Origin: Amaurobius ferox
Taxonomy: Eukaryota; Arthropoda; Arachnida; Araneae; Amaurobiidae
Length of the DNA: 64,000 nucleotides
Direction: 5' to 3'
Assembly: GCA_951213105.1 (NCBI GenBank)
Contig: OX578133.1
Span: forward strand, 142,954,851 to 143,018,850
Shown here in pieces: positions 10,840 through 24,550 of the stretch (positions within the stretch are counted from its first letter, which is position 1; each line of letters begins with the position of its first letter). The position numbers and the translations under genes are program-made. The notes under the pieces are model-generated. The model saw nothing but the letters and a program-made list of their open reading frames with translations. It had not been told where the DNA came from and ran no database searches.

Positions 10840-13800
10840 TCACAAGAAATTCCTTTTCTCCGAAAAATGTTCATTTTCAAATACTCATAGAAAAAGAATG
10901 CGACAACCTTGAATAGCCATTTTTGAAAAATGCAAGATTAATGTTTAGGCCTAATGCTGGTCATAATAAAACAACCTAGGTAAATTAATTACGTATAGTC
11001 ATATTTTTAGCTTGTGTTCTGCTTAAGACAATGGCTTTTGAATTATGGTCCTACGACGTAAAGAAGCTGCGAAATAGTGGTTTGTGCAAAAGTATAAAAT
11101 AGCTGAAAAAGCCATGCGCCATGACACAAATATGGCCGACACCTCTAAATAAAAAATCCCCATAATAAAATAATGGTGGCTTTGTAATCTAGACATATAG
11201 GGGTGATAACATTAAAAAAATAAAAATAATTATAAATGGTCTACCCAACAATTTGATTTTTTCTGGACCACTTGAAAAGGATTGACCCAGTTATGAGAGG
11301 ATCTTGGCAGATCTAATGACGCGCAAATTCACACCCGGATTGAGAAAATGAAATATCTAAAATCTAAATAATAAATTATAAACACAGTATTATCTAACTT
11401 TAAAAGGTATTTATATCCTCACCAGTAAAATATTGCAATGGTTGCAATAACTTATTTTGGGGATGAAGGCTTTGCAGTGCTTTTGTTGAAGTAGAAGTAT
11501 TTTGAAGAAAGTAAGCTCAAACTCTGTATCATGTTATTGAAATTGCAAGTAAATCTGTATCTTAATAGATGCTGAACTCAACTGCAATTTACTTTACCTC
11601 TCTTCGAACTGAACTCATCTAGAAGCGAAATCATTTAGAACTCATCTACGTCTGACACTTGAAACTATTTTTATCTCGACTCACTGAAATTCTGTCGAAG
11701 TGATTTAACACTGTTTCTTCATAAGCATAGTTAGCAGATCTACCCCCCTCCCCCTTCTTATCACCCTGAAGACAACTTTATATCTTCCACGGCTTTCTGT
11801 CAATGGCTTGTATCTTTCATAATGTAACTTCCGTGTTGCGTCCCCCAGATTATTTTAAGATTGACTAGAATTGAATTTCATTGGTGTCGCAATTTTCATA
11901 GCCCAAACTGTATTTCGATTAGAGAACAAGAGTCTGACCAATTGTACAAATCACTTAAATGATGTTACTCTAAATGCAATCTGTACATGTTTTTAGCATT
12001 TTGGGGTGTCCTTGTTTCTTTTTCATATATTACTCTTAAACTTACAATGTTCAAATTAATAAAGTTATTGCTTATGTAAAATATTTTATTATAGTATTTA
12101 AATTGGTATTTTACGTCATTGCATCACATATTTACATGAATATAAACGCATGCTCTTCTGTCCAATTTTAGATTTGAAGTGAAACGTTAATTTTTAAATA
12201 AAGTATGTTTTATCTCCTTATTTAAATACTTCATTTGAAATATTCCACTTAAATGTTTCAACTCCTGCTGACGAAGTGAAATATCAAGCAGCTATTAATT
12301 TCTCAAACTCCACTCGTGCAATTCCCTCCTGTCACCGATGCGTGAAATTAACTTTAAGTTTCACTTGATAAAGTTTGCTAACCTTCAGCACAAAGTCTAA
12401 GTATAGTCAGATATCTCACAAGTTATCTTTTGTGAAAATGAAAGTACTAAGCAGATCGTTGCGTTTTGAAATAATTTTGGTAAAGGAATAAATAAGCGAG
12501 GCATATCCAGTGTCAAGTTAATGTTTTGAATGAAATGTAAAGCACAGAAAGTGGCTTGTATAATGTGCTGCGTAATTTTACAATAGTTATATGAAATTTC
12601 AGAATTATGGGATAACTCTTTAGTGTGAAAGTTGAATAAAACGTGCAAATTGGAACACTTTATGTGCTATATTCCAGACAAAGTTAAAAAGTACAGTCCG
12701 GGGGTGTTATAAAATTGGTGCGTTAAAATGAGTTTAGATAATCAGAGTAAAATCAAGTGATAATGTAATTAATTCGAAGAAGAATGTTAAACTTGTTCGC
12801 AGCAAATGTAATTAACTCTTGAAATTGAATTGTGTTTCGCTTAAAAAACACTTTTATATACTATTTCCAAATAAGTTACCTCATTAGCGCACTGATTGGA
12901 GGAAATATCAAATGATTATAATTTATCATCATCGTCTTTCAAAGAAATATAGTTGATTTTATGTATGGAAATATACATAAGTATATATGGAAATATACAT
13001 AAGAAAGATACATAATTAACATGGAAAGATATATAAGTATCATTAGTGATTGATTACATTTGGGTTTAAAAATATGATTGTCTCTTAGGTAATTTTGTAA
13101 GTCTGATACATATTTTTTTACAAAGGATGGCATAGTTTTCATAACATTGATCTATATAAAAATAGTAGTCCCCAAGAAAAAATAAAATGTGAATCTTAGT
13201 TAGGCATCAAAACAATATGTCATGACAGCAACCTCCCATAAATAAAACTAATTTATGCACCCGACTGAGACAATTCAAAGGAGGAAAATTTAAGGTAAGA
13301 TGGTAAATACCTTTACTGCTGTATAAAATCGATATTTTAGAATTAGCTTATACTTTGCAGTACATCTTAAAAGAAAGCGCATTGCAATTCTAATGGAATT
13401 ACGCCCACAGCAATACAAAAACTGTGTTTCACTTTTAGGAAATGCAATTCCGGGGCAAGAATTCCGAAAGCAGGTATTGCGAATAAATTTTGCCAGTGCT
13501 TTAATACGAGTGTTCATTTGCAATATTAAAGTTTTTTTAATTCAATTTAAAATGTAATTGAATTTTTAATTTAATTTTAAAGAACTTTTGTTATGCAAAT
13601 GAATTTATTTTGAGGCATAACTTCTTGAATGGATACTTTTGCATCATAATCAGCAATATTTTGTTCTGGAAGCAATAGATTTCCCGCAATCCTGCGCGCA
13701 AGCAACATGTATCAAAATTTAATTTTAATGGATTCATGAAAATTATACAATTTATAAAAATATTATTATTATACAATTTATAAACATATTATTATTAGAT

Positions 13801-15535
13801 TCACCTTGTTGAAAAAATTATCAGATACGCTATTTATTAGCCATAAAAATTTTAGGTATTTCTGATGAATAAGAGAGAAAAGGTTCAAAATAACATGTAA
13901 AGCATGGAAGTTCACCCTGTTTATGGCACTTTAAGTCTCCCGAGACCCCTTAAGGAAGTTTTGGAAGATTTTATTTTATTATCTACACTATTTTTTTATT
14001 TTCATTACTTTTAGAGTTCTTAATAGCAAACTCGCCCATTGCATCATTTTACTGATAAAGGCCATCCACTCTTCCATCATTTAATGAAATTGTTTTCTCA
14101 ATTAATTCCGTTGTTTAGGGCTAAAGAATAAAATATATTTTGAAAAGTTTTATCTCAATTTGCCTTTTATTCATCATATTAATAATTACAGCCATTTTGT
14201 TCCTCTGAGCGTAACTAATTTGCATCTGGAATATGTTTGAAATCTATCCATTCCGTCGAAAATTATTAATCTGTTAAACTTTTTAATTCAATTCACTTAT
14301 TTATCCTATTTCCTTTCGGAATTTATTTTATTATCATTTGTAATGGACCTATTTTTTGTATTTATCTTTCGTCTATGTATATTATTGTACATATTTATTG
14401 TGTGTATATTGTATATATATTATTGTATAAAAAATGTAATTTCTCTGAAATATTTCGAATTCAGTATTGTGACCGGTAGGCATGTTTAAATACTTCCTGA
14501 ACACATTTTAAACACTTTGGGTAAATGCTATGTCTGTCCAAAATGCGACATCCAATAGAAATACGGACAACACGTTCTTGGGTTAGATTGCCACTAGGAA
14601 TCGCCAGGTGGATTTATTGCGTGAGTTAGAATGACCCTCTGTATATCTTAAGCAATCTATTTTTGAGTTAGTAAAATCTAGGGATGTCCATTACATGCGA
14701 AATAAAAGTCTAGTACTATTAAATATTTATACTGTTCCTGTAAAAACTATTGGGAACAATATAAATGAACAGCTCATATGATTTTAATTCTCATACAAAT
14801 TTTATTCTAAATAAGAATATAACAAATAAGCATGAATAATAAATGCGTAATTAGTTATTAAATTCCATACATATTTAGCGTACATTTAAAAACTGCATGT
14901 ATTGAAATATAATTGTTCCTAGAGTAAAAATTATTAGAAAAATAGCACATCTAAACGTTTCAAATCGTATCCACATTTTTTATATTTCCTATACTAAAAT
15001 TTGATATTCTACATAAAGTACGTGTTTCATTTTTTTGAAACTCTCCTCAATTTGATTAAGTGGTTTGTTTTTCCCATTAAAACAAAAAAACCTTAATTAT
15101 GATGAAATTTGAGAAAGGGAATTAAATTCCCACGCAAAGTCTAGATATATGAGACATGTTATAAGCACATGTTAATTATGAAGTATACAGATAATGATTT
15201 TGAATAAATAGTTCCGTGTTTTGCAAAAATTCAGTATTCGCATTTTCATAAAGTAAAGTAATAAAATGCTACATAAAAAGAATATATTTCCTTTGATAAA
15301 TTTTGTGATAAAATTCCTAAATTAAGATCATTAAAGATATCAGAAGAATGAGTTTTTTACATTTTGTGCAGCATTAAAGGAAAATGCAGAAAAGTGGGAA
15401 TTACTTTAAAAATTAATTTAAGCTTAAGTGAATTTAATTGAACTGATACAAAAGTGAAACTATTTTCTCCTCTGTGTAGTTTAATTATGCTTGAGAAACT
15501 TAATTAGAAAGAGTGCCGCAGATAAAAATTAAGTG
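10840..15535. other. Long AT-rich stretch without recognisable genes
   Basis: I see no conserved coding domain, pol III head or long repeat. A 28-bp tandem duplication (attatacaatttataaaaat and its copy) lies at about 13741-13796. A C-rich patch (acccccctcccccttcttat) is at about 11741-11760. Short ORFs (for example 12397-12648 and 13290-13523, both minus) show no recognisable family. Confidence 0.45.
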
Positions 15536-15538
15536 AAA

Positions 15539-15615
15539 CACACTCACACACGTACACATACTCGCACACATACGCACGCATGCACGCACACACACATACA
15601 TACACGCACACTCGA
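15539..15615. repeat. Imperfect CA-rich microsatellite
   Basis: CACA/CACG/CATA repeats interrupted by point changes. Confidence 0.85.
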
Positions 15616-15756
15616 CGTGTTTAAAAGTGTATATTCTTTTATCAAATTGTGGCGATAAAATTCTGTATTGAAAGAAAATAGTGATTATTAAAAATATTGG
15701 TATAATATAGTTATCATTAAGATTTAAGTAGTAACAGCATTGTGTCTATATTCCAG

Positions 15757-16010
15757 TTGTTAGGGCACTGGGATTGCTCTCGGAGGACTCGTGTTCGAAT
15801 CTCAGCACTGCCCAAACTATCTCTGTGTCTACCAGGAGTACGAGTACGTTAAATCTGGAGTTCAAAACTCCTTTCGAGAGGTTGATGTCAGAAGAAAGGG
15901 GGTACAGTCCCTGTGGATGCCGTTTCTCATCGGGTTTCGGTCTAAATAGGGTGGCACTCTCCCGGCCGTCCAAGCCTTACATCTTCGGGTAAGTCAGGTA
16001 CTCTGAGTCG
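15757..16010 (+). mobile_element. SINE copy 2, tRNA-like head
   Basis: The head has an A-box-like 'agttgttagggcactgg' and a strong B-box 'gtgttcgaatctcagc' at about 15791, spaced as in tRNA genes. The body then follows SINE copy 1: 'ggagtacgagtacgttaaa', 'tcgagaggttgatg', 'cagtccctgtggatgcc', 'tttcggtctaaa', 'cccggccgtccaa'. The best-preserved copy in the window. The open frames across it on both strands are not coding evidence. Confidence 0.85.
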
Positions 16011-17050
16011 CCAGAAATAAAGCATTATGTCCGCAATTTGAACCTGTCAATTTACTGCTGTATCAGTAATATTTACGTTGGCTACTATGATGCAAATTTA
16101 TTCATTTGGGAGTTTATTAATTATCCAAATTTCCAACCTAATTAATTTATTATTCCTACACTTAATTATTATTTATAGTAACTGATTCTTTATAGGAGAG
16201 GAGGGAATACGAATTAATTACAAATTATATAAAAATTGACACTTATTGTGATATCTAGATTTTCTTTAATTGCTGAAATCTGTAGTAAGATTATTAACCA
16301 TACCTAATACCATACCTAAATCATCCTATAGAGGGAATACCTTTGGTAGCTGTATTTCTGCGGCACGGCCACACTTTTATGGCCTCGTTGTCCGACGAAT
16401 TTTTTATTCAGTTCTCATGGTCCAACAACGTGTTTTATTATGCCGACCCTTTGCAGCACAGAACTTAGCAGAAGATCAGTCAATTCATATCAAGTAGTAT
16501 GGTGTTATATCTGATTAGTATATGCTGAACCATTGAATCTTTGGGGTCTAAAAAGCTTTACTTCCTTCAAATTGGTTTAAATGCTAGTCACACAGCATGA
16601 CATGGTATTGCATGGAAGAGACTGTCCGTAGAGCTGGGTATTCAAGTGACCCTCTTAAAGTTGTAAATGCTATTATCTTATAATGTCACTTATGGCGTCG
16701 AACTGACAACGCCATAGTATTTAGTTGACCTCAGTAATTCTTGAAGACAATGTGTCATCCAACACACTATACATAAATATTCAAAATCTATATTTGGAAA
16801 TGTTCGAAATCAGGCATAACACAAACAATTTAAGCAAACAAACCTTGAAAGAATAAAATGACAGTGATGTGCCGCCTTAAAAAACATGCGAAGCCAAAAT
16901 TAAAACTTTATTGTTAGAATATTAGACTGGTATAAAACGCTTAAAATATTTATTCAGACTAATACATATTGCTAGGAAAATCAGTACCCTCGGTATAAAA
17001 CAATTGTAAGCTATACAATTTCTGCACCATTAAAGTATATTGGGTTTAGA
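16011..17050. other. AT-rich intergenic DNA
   Basis: A slightly GC-richer patch at 16330-16480 has an open frame of 75 residues with no recognisable domain. Nothing else could be supported. Confidence 0.4.
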
Positions 17051-17054
17051 GATG

Positions 17055-17900
17055 TAACTAGTCCAATGTCTGTTGAAAATTAACGATTTCAAAATAAGTA
17101 AATATCGAAGATTATAAATTTTTGAGTAATTCGATGTTTATATTGAGTCTTCTTGAACCGCTAATATACGCATACATTAAATTTCAAGTCTCGATCTCAT
17201 TTACTGGGTATTTTCAATTTATTTGTCTAATCGAACTTTTTGATGTGGGCCACTCCAAAATTACCAAATAGTGTAACACTACTGTGCTACACTATTGCTT
17301 TTAGTCTCTGCTTGTATTAGTTCCTGCTTTTATTCTTTTGCTATTGTATCGCGAAGTATGGAAGTATGTTTGTCCATTATTTCGTATTTCGAACGTTTTG
17401 TGTGTAGAACACCTAGAAAGTAGCATAATTGTACACTTTCTTCGTTCAAACTATCTACCCTTGCATCAAATTTAAAGTCTCCATGTTATCGCAACGTATG
17501 TTCTTTTATCATTTCACATTTCGTATGTTTTGTTGTGGAGCATCCCCATCTAATAAATATTTTTGAAAAATTCGATTTTCCCCGAGGATTTTATCGAACG
17601 ATTGACCCGTGTAAAAAAATTTCAAGCCTCTATATCATTTAAAGGAAAGCGTTTCTCATTTATTCGACAAATCGAACATTTTTGTTTACGGCACTCCTAA
17701 AAATGCAAATATTGGAAAACTGAAATTCTACACTTTATTTCTTTTAAAATATCTACCTTTGCGCTGAATTAAAAGCCTCTATCTTACCATGAAGTGCTTT
17801 TTTACTATTATTAAATATTTCGAGAGCTTTGGCGTTGAATCCCCCCTCCCACATAATATTTTTGAAAAATAATTTTTTTTTTTTGGGGGGGGGGGGGTTG
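17055..17900 (+). repeat. Family 3, second diverged copy (about three units)
   Basis: 'gttgaaaattaacgatttc' at about 17073 matches 'gttgaaaatcaacggtttc' near 43, and the 'aaatcgaacatttt' and 'aatattggaaaactgaaatt' landmarks recur, for example near 17668 and 17708. It ends at a T12-G13 run (about 17872-17897) instead of the GACAGACG end seen at 1640, so it is truncated. Confidence 0.75.
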
Positions 17901-17954
17901 GAGGGTTATCGAATTTTAAGGAAATGTATCTTAAACGAGAGAATAAACCAATTT

Positions 17955-18000
17955 AAGGCAATAGGTAAAGTGATATGCTGCCCACATCAACTTTTAAACA
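17955..18000 (-). repeat. Degraded family-2 5' end
   Basis: 'gtgatatgctgcccacatca' on the plus strand is the complement of the family-2 5' end ('tgatgtgggcaacacat' in A-C). The rest of the element is not recognisable. Confidence 0.45.
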
Positions 18001-18699
18001 ATTAATTTAAAATTTCACTTAGAAATAGAATAAGTATATATATATAACCCTTATTTATTATAACTTTATCAGCCAAATAATCCCTTTCAGATTTCACTTT
18101 GTGGCTTCTTTATGACGACTTACATTTGTGAATCGATATTACATTTAAATATCTTTCAAACCAAGAAAAGTAAGTTTCAAATTCATTCTTTTTTGGATGG
18201 TAATCTCTTTAAAGCCGCTGCCACTGATAGATGCATTAAAATAGATTTTAAAGGTTCTAACTTTTAGATAAAGATATAATCCTATAAAAGGAGTAACACT
18301 GAAGCAACGAAAAATTTTATATTTATAATGGTTAAATGTACAACTTATATTTGAAATGTTTCTGATGTCCATGTCATAGTTGCAATTCTTTGGAAGTTCA
18401 ATTGTTTAAATACCAGTGGGTGGAGTGTATTGTTATTGTTTTATAAATCACTAGAGCGAATTAACTGACGTTGTCCCGGTATTAAATAAGCGTACGCTTC
18501 TCTTTAATGTATTTACAGAATTGCCTGTTCAAGCGCAGGCGATGTTCGCAAACTCCGAAAACAAACCCGCGGTCGAACAATATTAAAGTGCAATAAGCAC
18601 TCACTCCAATTGTATATTATAGCTCAATGTTAGTTTAAAAACACATTTTCACGCATGCGTTCCGCAAGCGTGAAAAGCAACAACAACAAAAAATCCCTT

Positions 18700-19090
18700 T
18701 TCTTTGAAAGAGCTCGGGCATACGCAGTCCATCGGGGAGAAACTGCAATTTTTATGCGTTTGCTTCAAAAATAACAAAAAATAAAATAATGTAGCTATTA
18801 AAAAACATTTGTTAGAATGCAAGGATATATAGACACAACTTTTTGCCAAACAATAGAATTGTGCTATTCTTGCTTTTTAGGGTGCGGCGAAGTAAGTATT
18901 ATATAACCTAAAAAAATGTAAATTTCGACGTATTTAAAAAAATAAATCTAAAGGAATTGTTAGGTTCAAACACTGTTAAAAAGAACGTCCTACGATCTTT
19001 TCGATAGCGTCAAGATTTACCCTATGATAATATTTTCGGTCGCTAAAGAACCGATTTGTGTGAAAATCTTTCAAAAACCTGCTAAAATAT
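18700..19090 (+). repeat. Family 6 dispersed repeat, copy 1
   Basis: Shares with 54240-54640 an AT-rich 'aaaaaataaaa' zone, then 'ttttgccaaacaatagaatt', then 'tacctaaaaaa', a 'cctacg' block, and 'gaaccgatttgtgtgaaaat'. No coding. A 9-bp hairpin (ttttcacgc/gcgtgaaaa) lies just upstream at about 18645-18677. Confidence 0.65.
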
Positions 19091-19510
19091 AAAATACCTA
19101 AACAACTTATTCGAATTTAAAAAAAAGGCAAGTTTTGTGTTTTATGAACTTTGCCTTGGAAGCTTCGTATGTCCCGAGCTAAATTGTAAACAAATTTTAT
19201 GACGGTCACGTGGAATGACTGAAATTTTCAGTTCTCATAGAAGCTAGCAAAAATTGTGGTTTATAGCAAGTTTCTTGTTGCTATTGCAGATATCAGCGAT
19301 TCTCTATTGACGAACATCCATGGTCCATGGATGCTAGTATCTGCAATGGGAGTGTCTTCTAATAAATGTTTAGTTATTTACAAAGACCTCCCCAAGTGCC
19401 TAAATACAAGAAACTTAAATATCCCGTAATTTAATACGCTAATTCCGAACGAAGAAAGTCGTAGGTTTGTTTTAAATATGAAGTACAGATAGATCGTGGC
19501 ATATTCACAG
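19091..19510. other. AT-rich DNA upstream of family-1 copy 1
   Basis: No feature recognised. Confidence 0.4.
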
Positions 19511-20832
19511 TTTTTAACACTTTACAACAAAGTTGAAAAGTGTTTATGACTTTGTTTATTCTGTCTGTCTGTCTGTCTGTCTGTCGGTCTATCTGTCCGT
19601 TAGCACGATAACTGCCGTAAAAATGACTTAATCAAAATGAAATTTTAGTATGTTGTTCAGACGGTCTGTAGGACCTATGGGAATATAAATGAATAATATC
19701 ACCCAATTAGTTTTGGATTGAACCCGGGTTGAAAAAATGAAATACATAGAGCCCTATGGGACCTAATTTTTCAAACATTTTTTAAGCGGATTTAAAATTC
19801 ACAAATTGCTTCGAAAATTTTAGGTAAAAGTCAAATTGTTCCATAAAATATATAAAAAAAAATCAGCGAAAGATATTCAGTAGTTTTTTAAATAAAAATT
19901 AAAATAATAATTACACCTCTTATATGAAACGATCACGTGACCATGATATGAAACGATCACATGACCCACTTCAAAATGATATATGGCATCCATCTTGTTT
20001 CAAAATCGTGATTTCTTAAAGTTCTTTTTAATTCATATTGAGTGTTGTATCCGTCCTAAAACTACTTAATTTTTGCTTAAATTCTGTGCATCTACATACT
20101 AAAACAACACAATGACAATATATTTGAGTTTAAATTCTCATTCAAATTTGATTATTTCTACAACTAAGCCTATTTTCCACCTATGTAAAATGTAAACAGC
20201 AAAATATGTAGAATGAGTTGTATTAGAATTACTGTATTTCTTTAACACAAAATAATTCAGTCCATGGAGTCTGCATGGCTGATATGAATGAAATATTAAT
20301 TGGTTTTATAAACAGAAGGACGATTTTTTTCGATGAAGTTTTAAGCATAGAGTTTATGAATTGTAGCTCCATGGTCTTAATTTTTAAATAAAATAAATTA
20401 TTATAGTATTGTGATGAATGATATGAATGGGAGAAAGTTATGAATGAAATCCTGCTTTTATAGAGGGATCCAGGCGTGTTACTTTTTCTATGACGTCATT
20501 TGAATTTATTTCAGTTGTTTTCGATGAAGTTTTCAAATATAATAAATTATCGTAGTATTATGATAGTTTTAAAAATATTACCGTGGAATGTATTGCATTT
20601 TAAAGATATTTAAACCAGGCAATTTATATTTCAATGCCGTCATTTGAATGAAGTCCATTTATTTCAATGAAGGTTTAAGTTTTCAAATATAATAAATCAA
20701 TGTAGTATTATGATAAGTTTTAAAATATTACCGAGGAATGTATTGCATTTTCGACTTTTTTAAATAAAATTGCATTGAAGTTGGAAAGTGTTTCATAATC
20801 AATGCTTTAAGCATGATTGATCTTTCTTGTTT
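19511..20832 (-). mobile_element. Family 1 element, copy 1 (~1.32 kb)
   Basis: Oriented so that the hairpin is the 3' end, the element lies on the minus strand. On the plus strand it opens with aacactttacaac, aaag, gttgaaaagtgtt (terminal hairpin, 19516-19545), a GTCT microsatellite at about 19561-19600, and 'gataactgccgtaaaaatga'; it closes with 'gttggaaagtgtttcataat' and an imperfect palindrome aatcaatgctttaagcatga. Three further full copies share this whole order. There is no ORF of note, so it is non-autonomous and must be mobilised in trans if at all. Confidence 0.85.
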
Positions 20833-20834
20833 TT

Positions 20835-22450
20835 TTTTAATTTTAAACGTTGCAGGACGTTTAAATATTTAGAGAAAATTATCGGCCTTTTGTAAAATTA
20901 AGATTTGTATTAAAATCGTCTGAAAGATGATTCAATTCCGAGAACCCAGATCCCGCAAACTTAGATGCGATTAAAGGCAACACACCAGTGTGTGCAATCA
21001 GCTGTTTCAAATGCACTAGGGATGTTTGTTCAAAGAATTAAAAACGGGATTCTTAAATGAAATATTTGAAAATTAAAACTTGAATGTGTCTCATTGAAAA
21101 AAAATCGATAATAAATGAGTACCAAATAAATACGTGGTTAAATAACATAAACAACATACATTCAAGTGTAAATGTTTGTGTTGAGAAATCAATGTGTGTG
21201 GTGCCATAAAAGATTTTATCAGAATAGACGATAAATCGCAGAGAAATGTCTGGGCAGAACTAAATCTAAACTTTGCAGAGGAAATGGCATGATACAGAAG
21301 CGACTGTGTCTGGAAGAAACCCCAGAGACTAGGTATTGTTTTATGTCAGGGTTAGATAAATTCGGAAAAAAAATTTCTTATAGTTGTTAAAATCGTAACG
21401 GAGAAAGAAGTTTTACACCAATTCAGTTTCCAGCATTTCTTTGATCGAGTTTTCTAAGTCGTAAATATAAGCCGATGAGAGAAACGTGCTTCAACAGAAA
21501 TGGCACAGCTTTAAACTGTGCCCAGTTAATAAAATTGATTATTTATAGACTTGCGACCTAAGTTATTTACTATATATTATATTGAATTCCATATGCCATT
21601 AGCATTCATATAGGGGAGAGTTAAACAAAATCAGGTAGGCTCGCTAATCCGGGTACAACTGTTTATGGCTAAAGTAATTCTACCCTTTGATGACGTCTAT
21701 ATAAAATTTATTGTGTTAAGCATTTGGTGATCGACAGCAGTGGCATGCAGCCATATACTGTTTGTAAATATTTAACGAAAGATTTTTAAAAAAATGTTAC
21801 GACGTTTTCTAAACTTTAAATGATCTAGCAGCAAATCTGCTACTGAGAAACAAAAAAGTATAGTGTTGTTTTCTCCATTTACTCAGCAGTAAATTAAGTG
21901 TATAGTTGAACGTGTATGCACAGTATAGCCTCAACGACTTCATGTTTTCCACAATTCAGGACAGAGGGTTTAAATCGGATACTTCTCATGGGCAGGTTCT
22001 GACCCCCAAATGCAGGGTGTTACATGACAGTGTGCTATTGTTCGTTCGTTTAAGACTATTTCTCTCAATATAACCACTTTCTCTTTCCATTAAGTACTTA
22101 AGAAACACTGAATATTACCTACAATTGCAAAATAATATTTTCAAAGAAATACATAATTTATAAATAAAAAATAAATAAATAAATAAATAAAAGGAAGTAC
22201 GGTATTTACACACAAAAAAAATTCAATGGCAGTGGCTTTGTAATATTGTCTATGGAAAGATAAAATTGAATTGCATTTTGTCCCAAAGATATTCTGTGAT
22301 ATTCATGTATAGACTCTGAGCAGGCTAGTCCAATATTTCTTATATATTTTTATAAAACAGTCCTGTGTACATTGTGAAGATTATCAAGGATCTCAAAGAC
22401 AAAGATACATTCTATAAAAAAGTGACACATTGTAGAATAGGTAGATTGAT
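20835..22450. other. AT-rich intergenic DNA
   Basis: A short (AAAT)n run is present near 22165-22192. No gene, RNA or long repeat was recognised. Confidence 0.4.
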
Positions 22451-22454
22451 TTGT

Positions 22455-22715
22455 TAAGGGCCGGGATATCTCCGTAGTTATGTCAAGAAGGCCCGAATTT
22501 CATATTCACTGCTGCCTAAAACAATCTCTGTGTCTATGCGGAGTATGGAGACCATAAATATGTAGAACCGAATATCCTTCTGAAACGTGATGAGATATGT
22601 AAAGGAGAGTACACTCCCTGTGGTTACCACTCCCTTGAGTTCCGGTCTAATTTTGGTTGTACTTTTCCTGACCGCCCAAATAGATACCTTACACCTTAAT
22701 GTCTGGGTAAAAAAG
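22455..22715 (+). mobile_element. SINE copy 3, degraded head
   Basis: Body landmarks match copies 1 and 2: 'ctctgtgtctatgcggagta', 'cactccctgtggttacc', 'gagttccggtctaa', 'cctgaccgcccaaatagata'. The head region ('gggccgggatatctccgtag' onward) is tRNA-like in position but its B box is eroded (cccgaatttc). The overlapping ORFs on both strands are not genes. Confidence 0.75.
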
Positions 22716-23314
22716 TATGGAAGAATATTCGGCAATGTGCTAAATTCATGGTTGAAGGCCCAGAACTCAACAGACCAAGCTTCATGTAACTAAAGCGAGT
22801 TATTCCTAAATCCATAGTATGCGAATTTGGTAAAATGCCTGAATGCTTTTGGTAATATGGCTTAGTTTTTCATTCGTTCAGTCCATTCTTCTTCTTCTTA
22901 ATTGATGGAAAGACATTGACCACAACAAATTTACATGTTTCTTTTTCCATTCACGTCGTCACTTTTTCACACTCTATTTTCATACAACATAGTTTTACAT
23001 AATCGCTCGGGAGCCGATGTGAAGTTCAAAATAACGCGAACCCCCAAAATTTGAATCTGGAGACCCGAGCACTATAGAAAGTTTTTAAAGTAAATTTAAA
23101 ATATCTAATTTTGAATGCGATTTTAAATATTTTCTATTTTACAAAAATACTTAAGTATTTGGAACTGAACTTGGCAAATTTCTAGTTTATAAAATTACTT
23201 TCGAGCGAAGTTTTTAGTGATACACATATAAATGTTTTACCTTACAATATTAAAATATTATCTGATTTTTAAACGAATTATAAAATGCCATAAACTTAAT
23301 TAACTCATGAGTCG
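22716..23314. other. AT-rich intergenic DNA
   Basis: Nothing supported. Confidence 0.4.
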
Positions 23315-23574
23315 TAATATACACCCCCCCCTTCAAAAAATACACACGGAATACAAATTCTCAGATCACGAGCGAACGAATGAATTTTATTGGACGAAAC
23401 TTGCTGTATACTTCGAGTGCAATATCCAAATATAGAAACACGTGCATAATGGCAATTGGCTTCGTATCAAATACGTAAATCAGCGCCTTGGTAAAGGCAG
23501 GTGTTTCTTTCTGTGCGTCCTTACATCTACTACGGACGTTAGGGGGAAAATCCGAAATAGCCATTTCATTCGAT

Positions 23575-23876
23575 ATGTCCCAAAGAAGGCGTTTAGATGA
23601 TGGTCAGCAATGGCAAGCCGTGGGCAGGTTAGAATCCGACTAATCATTTGGAGAAGTTGCTGAATTCTTCAAAGTCCACCATTCTGTGACTTCAAACTTA
23701 TGGATCCAATTCCAAAACATTAAGCAGAAGGCAGAAGATCGCCCTAGAGTTACAACATCTTTCGATGACAGCTACTTAGGGTTATTGGTCAGGCGCAACA
23801 GGCAAGCAACAGCATCTGCTTGACGTTCTAGCCTCGCTGCAGTTATAGATAGGCCTGTATCTGTTACAACATGCAT
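23575..23876 (+). pseudogene. Tc1-like transposase N-terminal half (left arm)
   Basis: From ATG 23575 the frame begins MSQRRRLDDGQQWQAVGRLE and continues in one frame for about 100 codons through a helix-turn-helix-like part (SFGEVAEFFKVHHSVTSNLW) and 'RPRVTTSFDDSYLGLLVRRN', a typical Tc1 DNA-binding domain with the second helix-turn-helix starting after the RPRVTT linker. It has in-frame stops after residue 22 and in 'ATASA*RSS'. The catalytic domain is absent: the sequence switches at about 23877 to the opposite-strand middle of a transposase. It cannot make a functional enzyme. Confidence 0.8.
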
Positions 23877-23883
23877 AAGGGCG

Positions 23884-24550
23884 AACATAGGGATCAAGGA
23901 TTCATCGCGATATCTTTGGCCAGTCCCAGTATCGTTGAAGAAGAAATAGAGATCAATACGTCCGCCGAAGAAAATCCCAGTCCATACAAGGATGCCACCA
24001 TCAGAAACTGAGTGGTGCTGGAAGGTGTTAATCGCTTGGTACCATGTATCAACCACTCTCCACACAAAATTCCATCGATCGTCCAACTGCAAGGCGAAGC
24101 TGGACTCATCGGCTAATAAGATATTGCTCCAATCGTCTATGGTCCAACTGTCGCGTTCCTGACACAATTGGAGACGGACTGCTCTGTGTCTGTCCCACAA
24201 TGGAACACAAATGGTTGGCCCAAATAAAAGCCATGTGCGGGCAATCTCATTCTCACATTTATAACAGATACTGGCCTACCTGTAACTGCAACGAGGTTCG
24301 AACGCAAAGCAGGTGCTATTGCTTGCCTGTTGCGTCTGATCAATAACGCTAAGTAGCGGTCATCAAAAGATGTTACGACCCGAGTCTGGCCTTCTGCTTA
24401 TTGTTCAGCTGTTTTGGAATTTTGTCTATCTGTGTGAAGTCACAGAAATGTGGACCGTGATTCAGCAATTTCTCCAATAGATTGGCACGATTCTAACCTG
24501 CCCACAGCTCGTCATCGCTGACCATCATCTAAGCGCCTTTTTTAGGACAT
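23884..24550 (-). pseudogene. Tc1-like transposase, N-terminal and first catalytic region (right arm plus spacer)
   Basis: Starting at 24550 on the minus strand, the frame gives MS*KRRLDDGQR and, after disruptions, 'TSFDDRYLALLIRRNRQAIA' and 'VAVTGRPVSVINVRMRLPAH', matching the paired helix-turn-helix region of Tc1 transposases. A frame change near 24200 leads to 'RDSWTIDDWSNILLADESSF', where ADES carries the first catalytic Asp, followed by 'DGGILVWTGIFFGGRIDLYF' and 'QRYRDESLIP'. The protein then stops being transposase at about 23884, where the inverted left arm begins. The second Asp and final Asp/Glu of the catalytic triad are therefore missing. It is a dead gene (DDE_3 superfamily). Confidence 0.8.

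Noticed and set aside
15757..15830. A functional tRNA gene
   Set aside because: B box and A-box-like motifs are present, but the stems do not pair well and the sequence runs into a SINE body shared with other copies.
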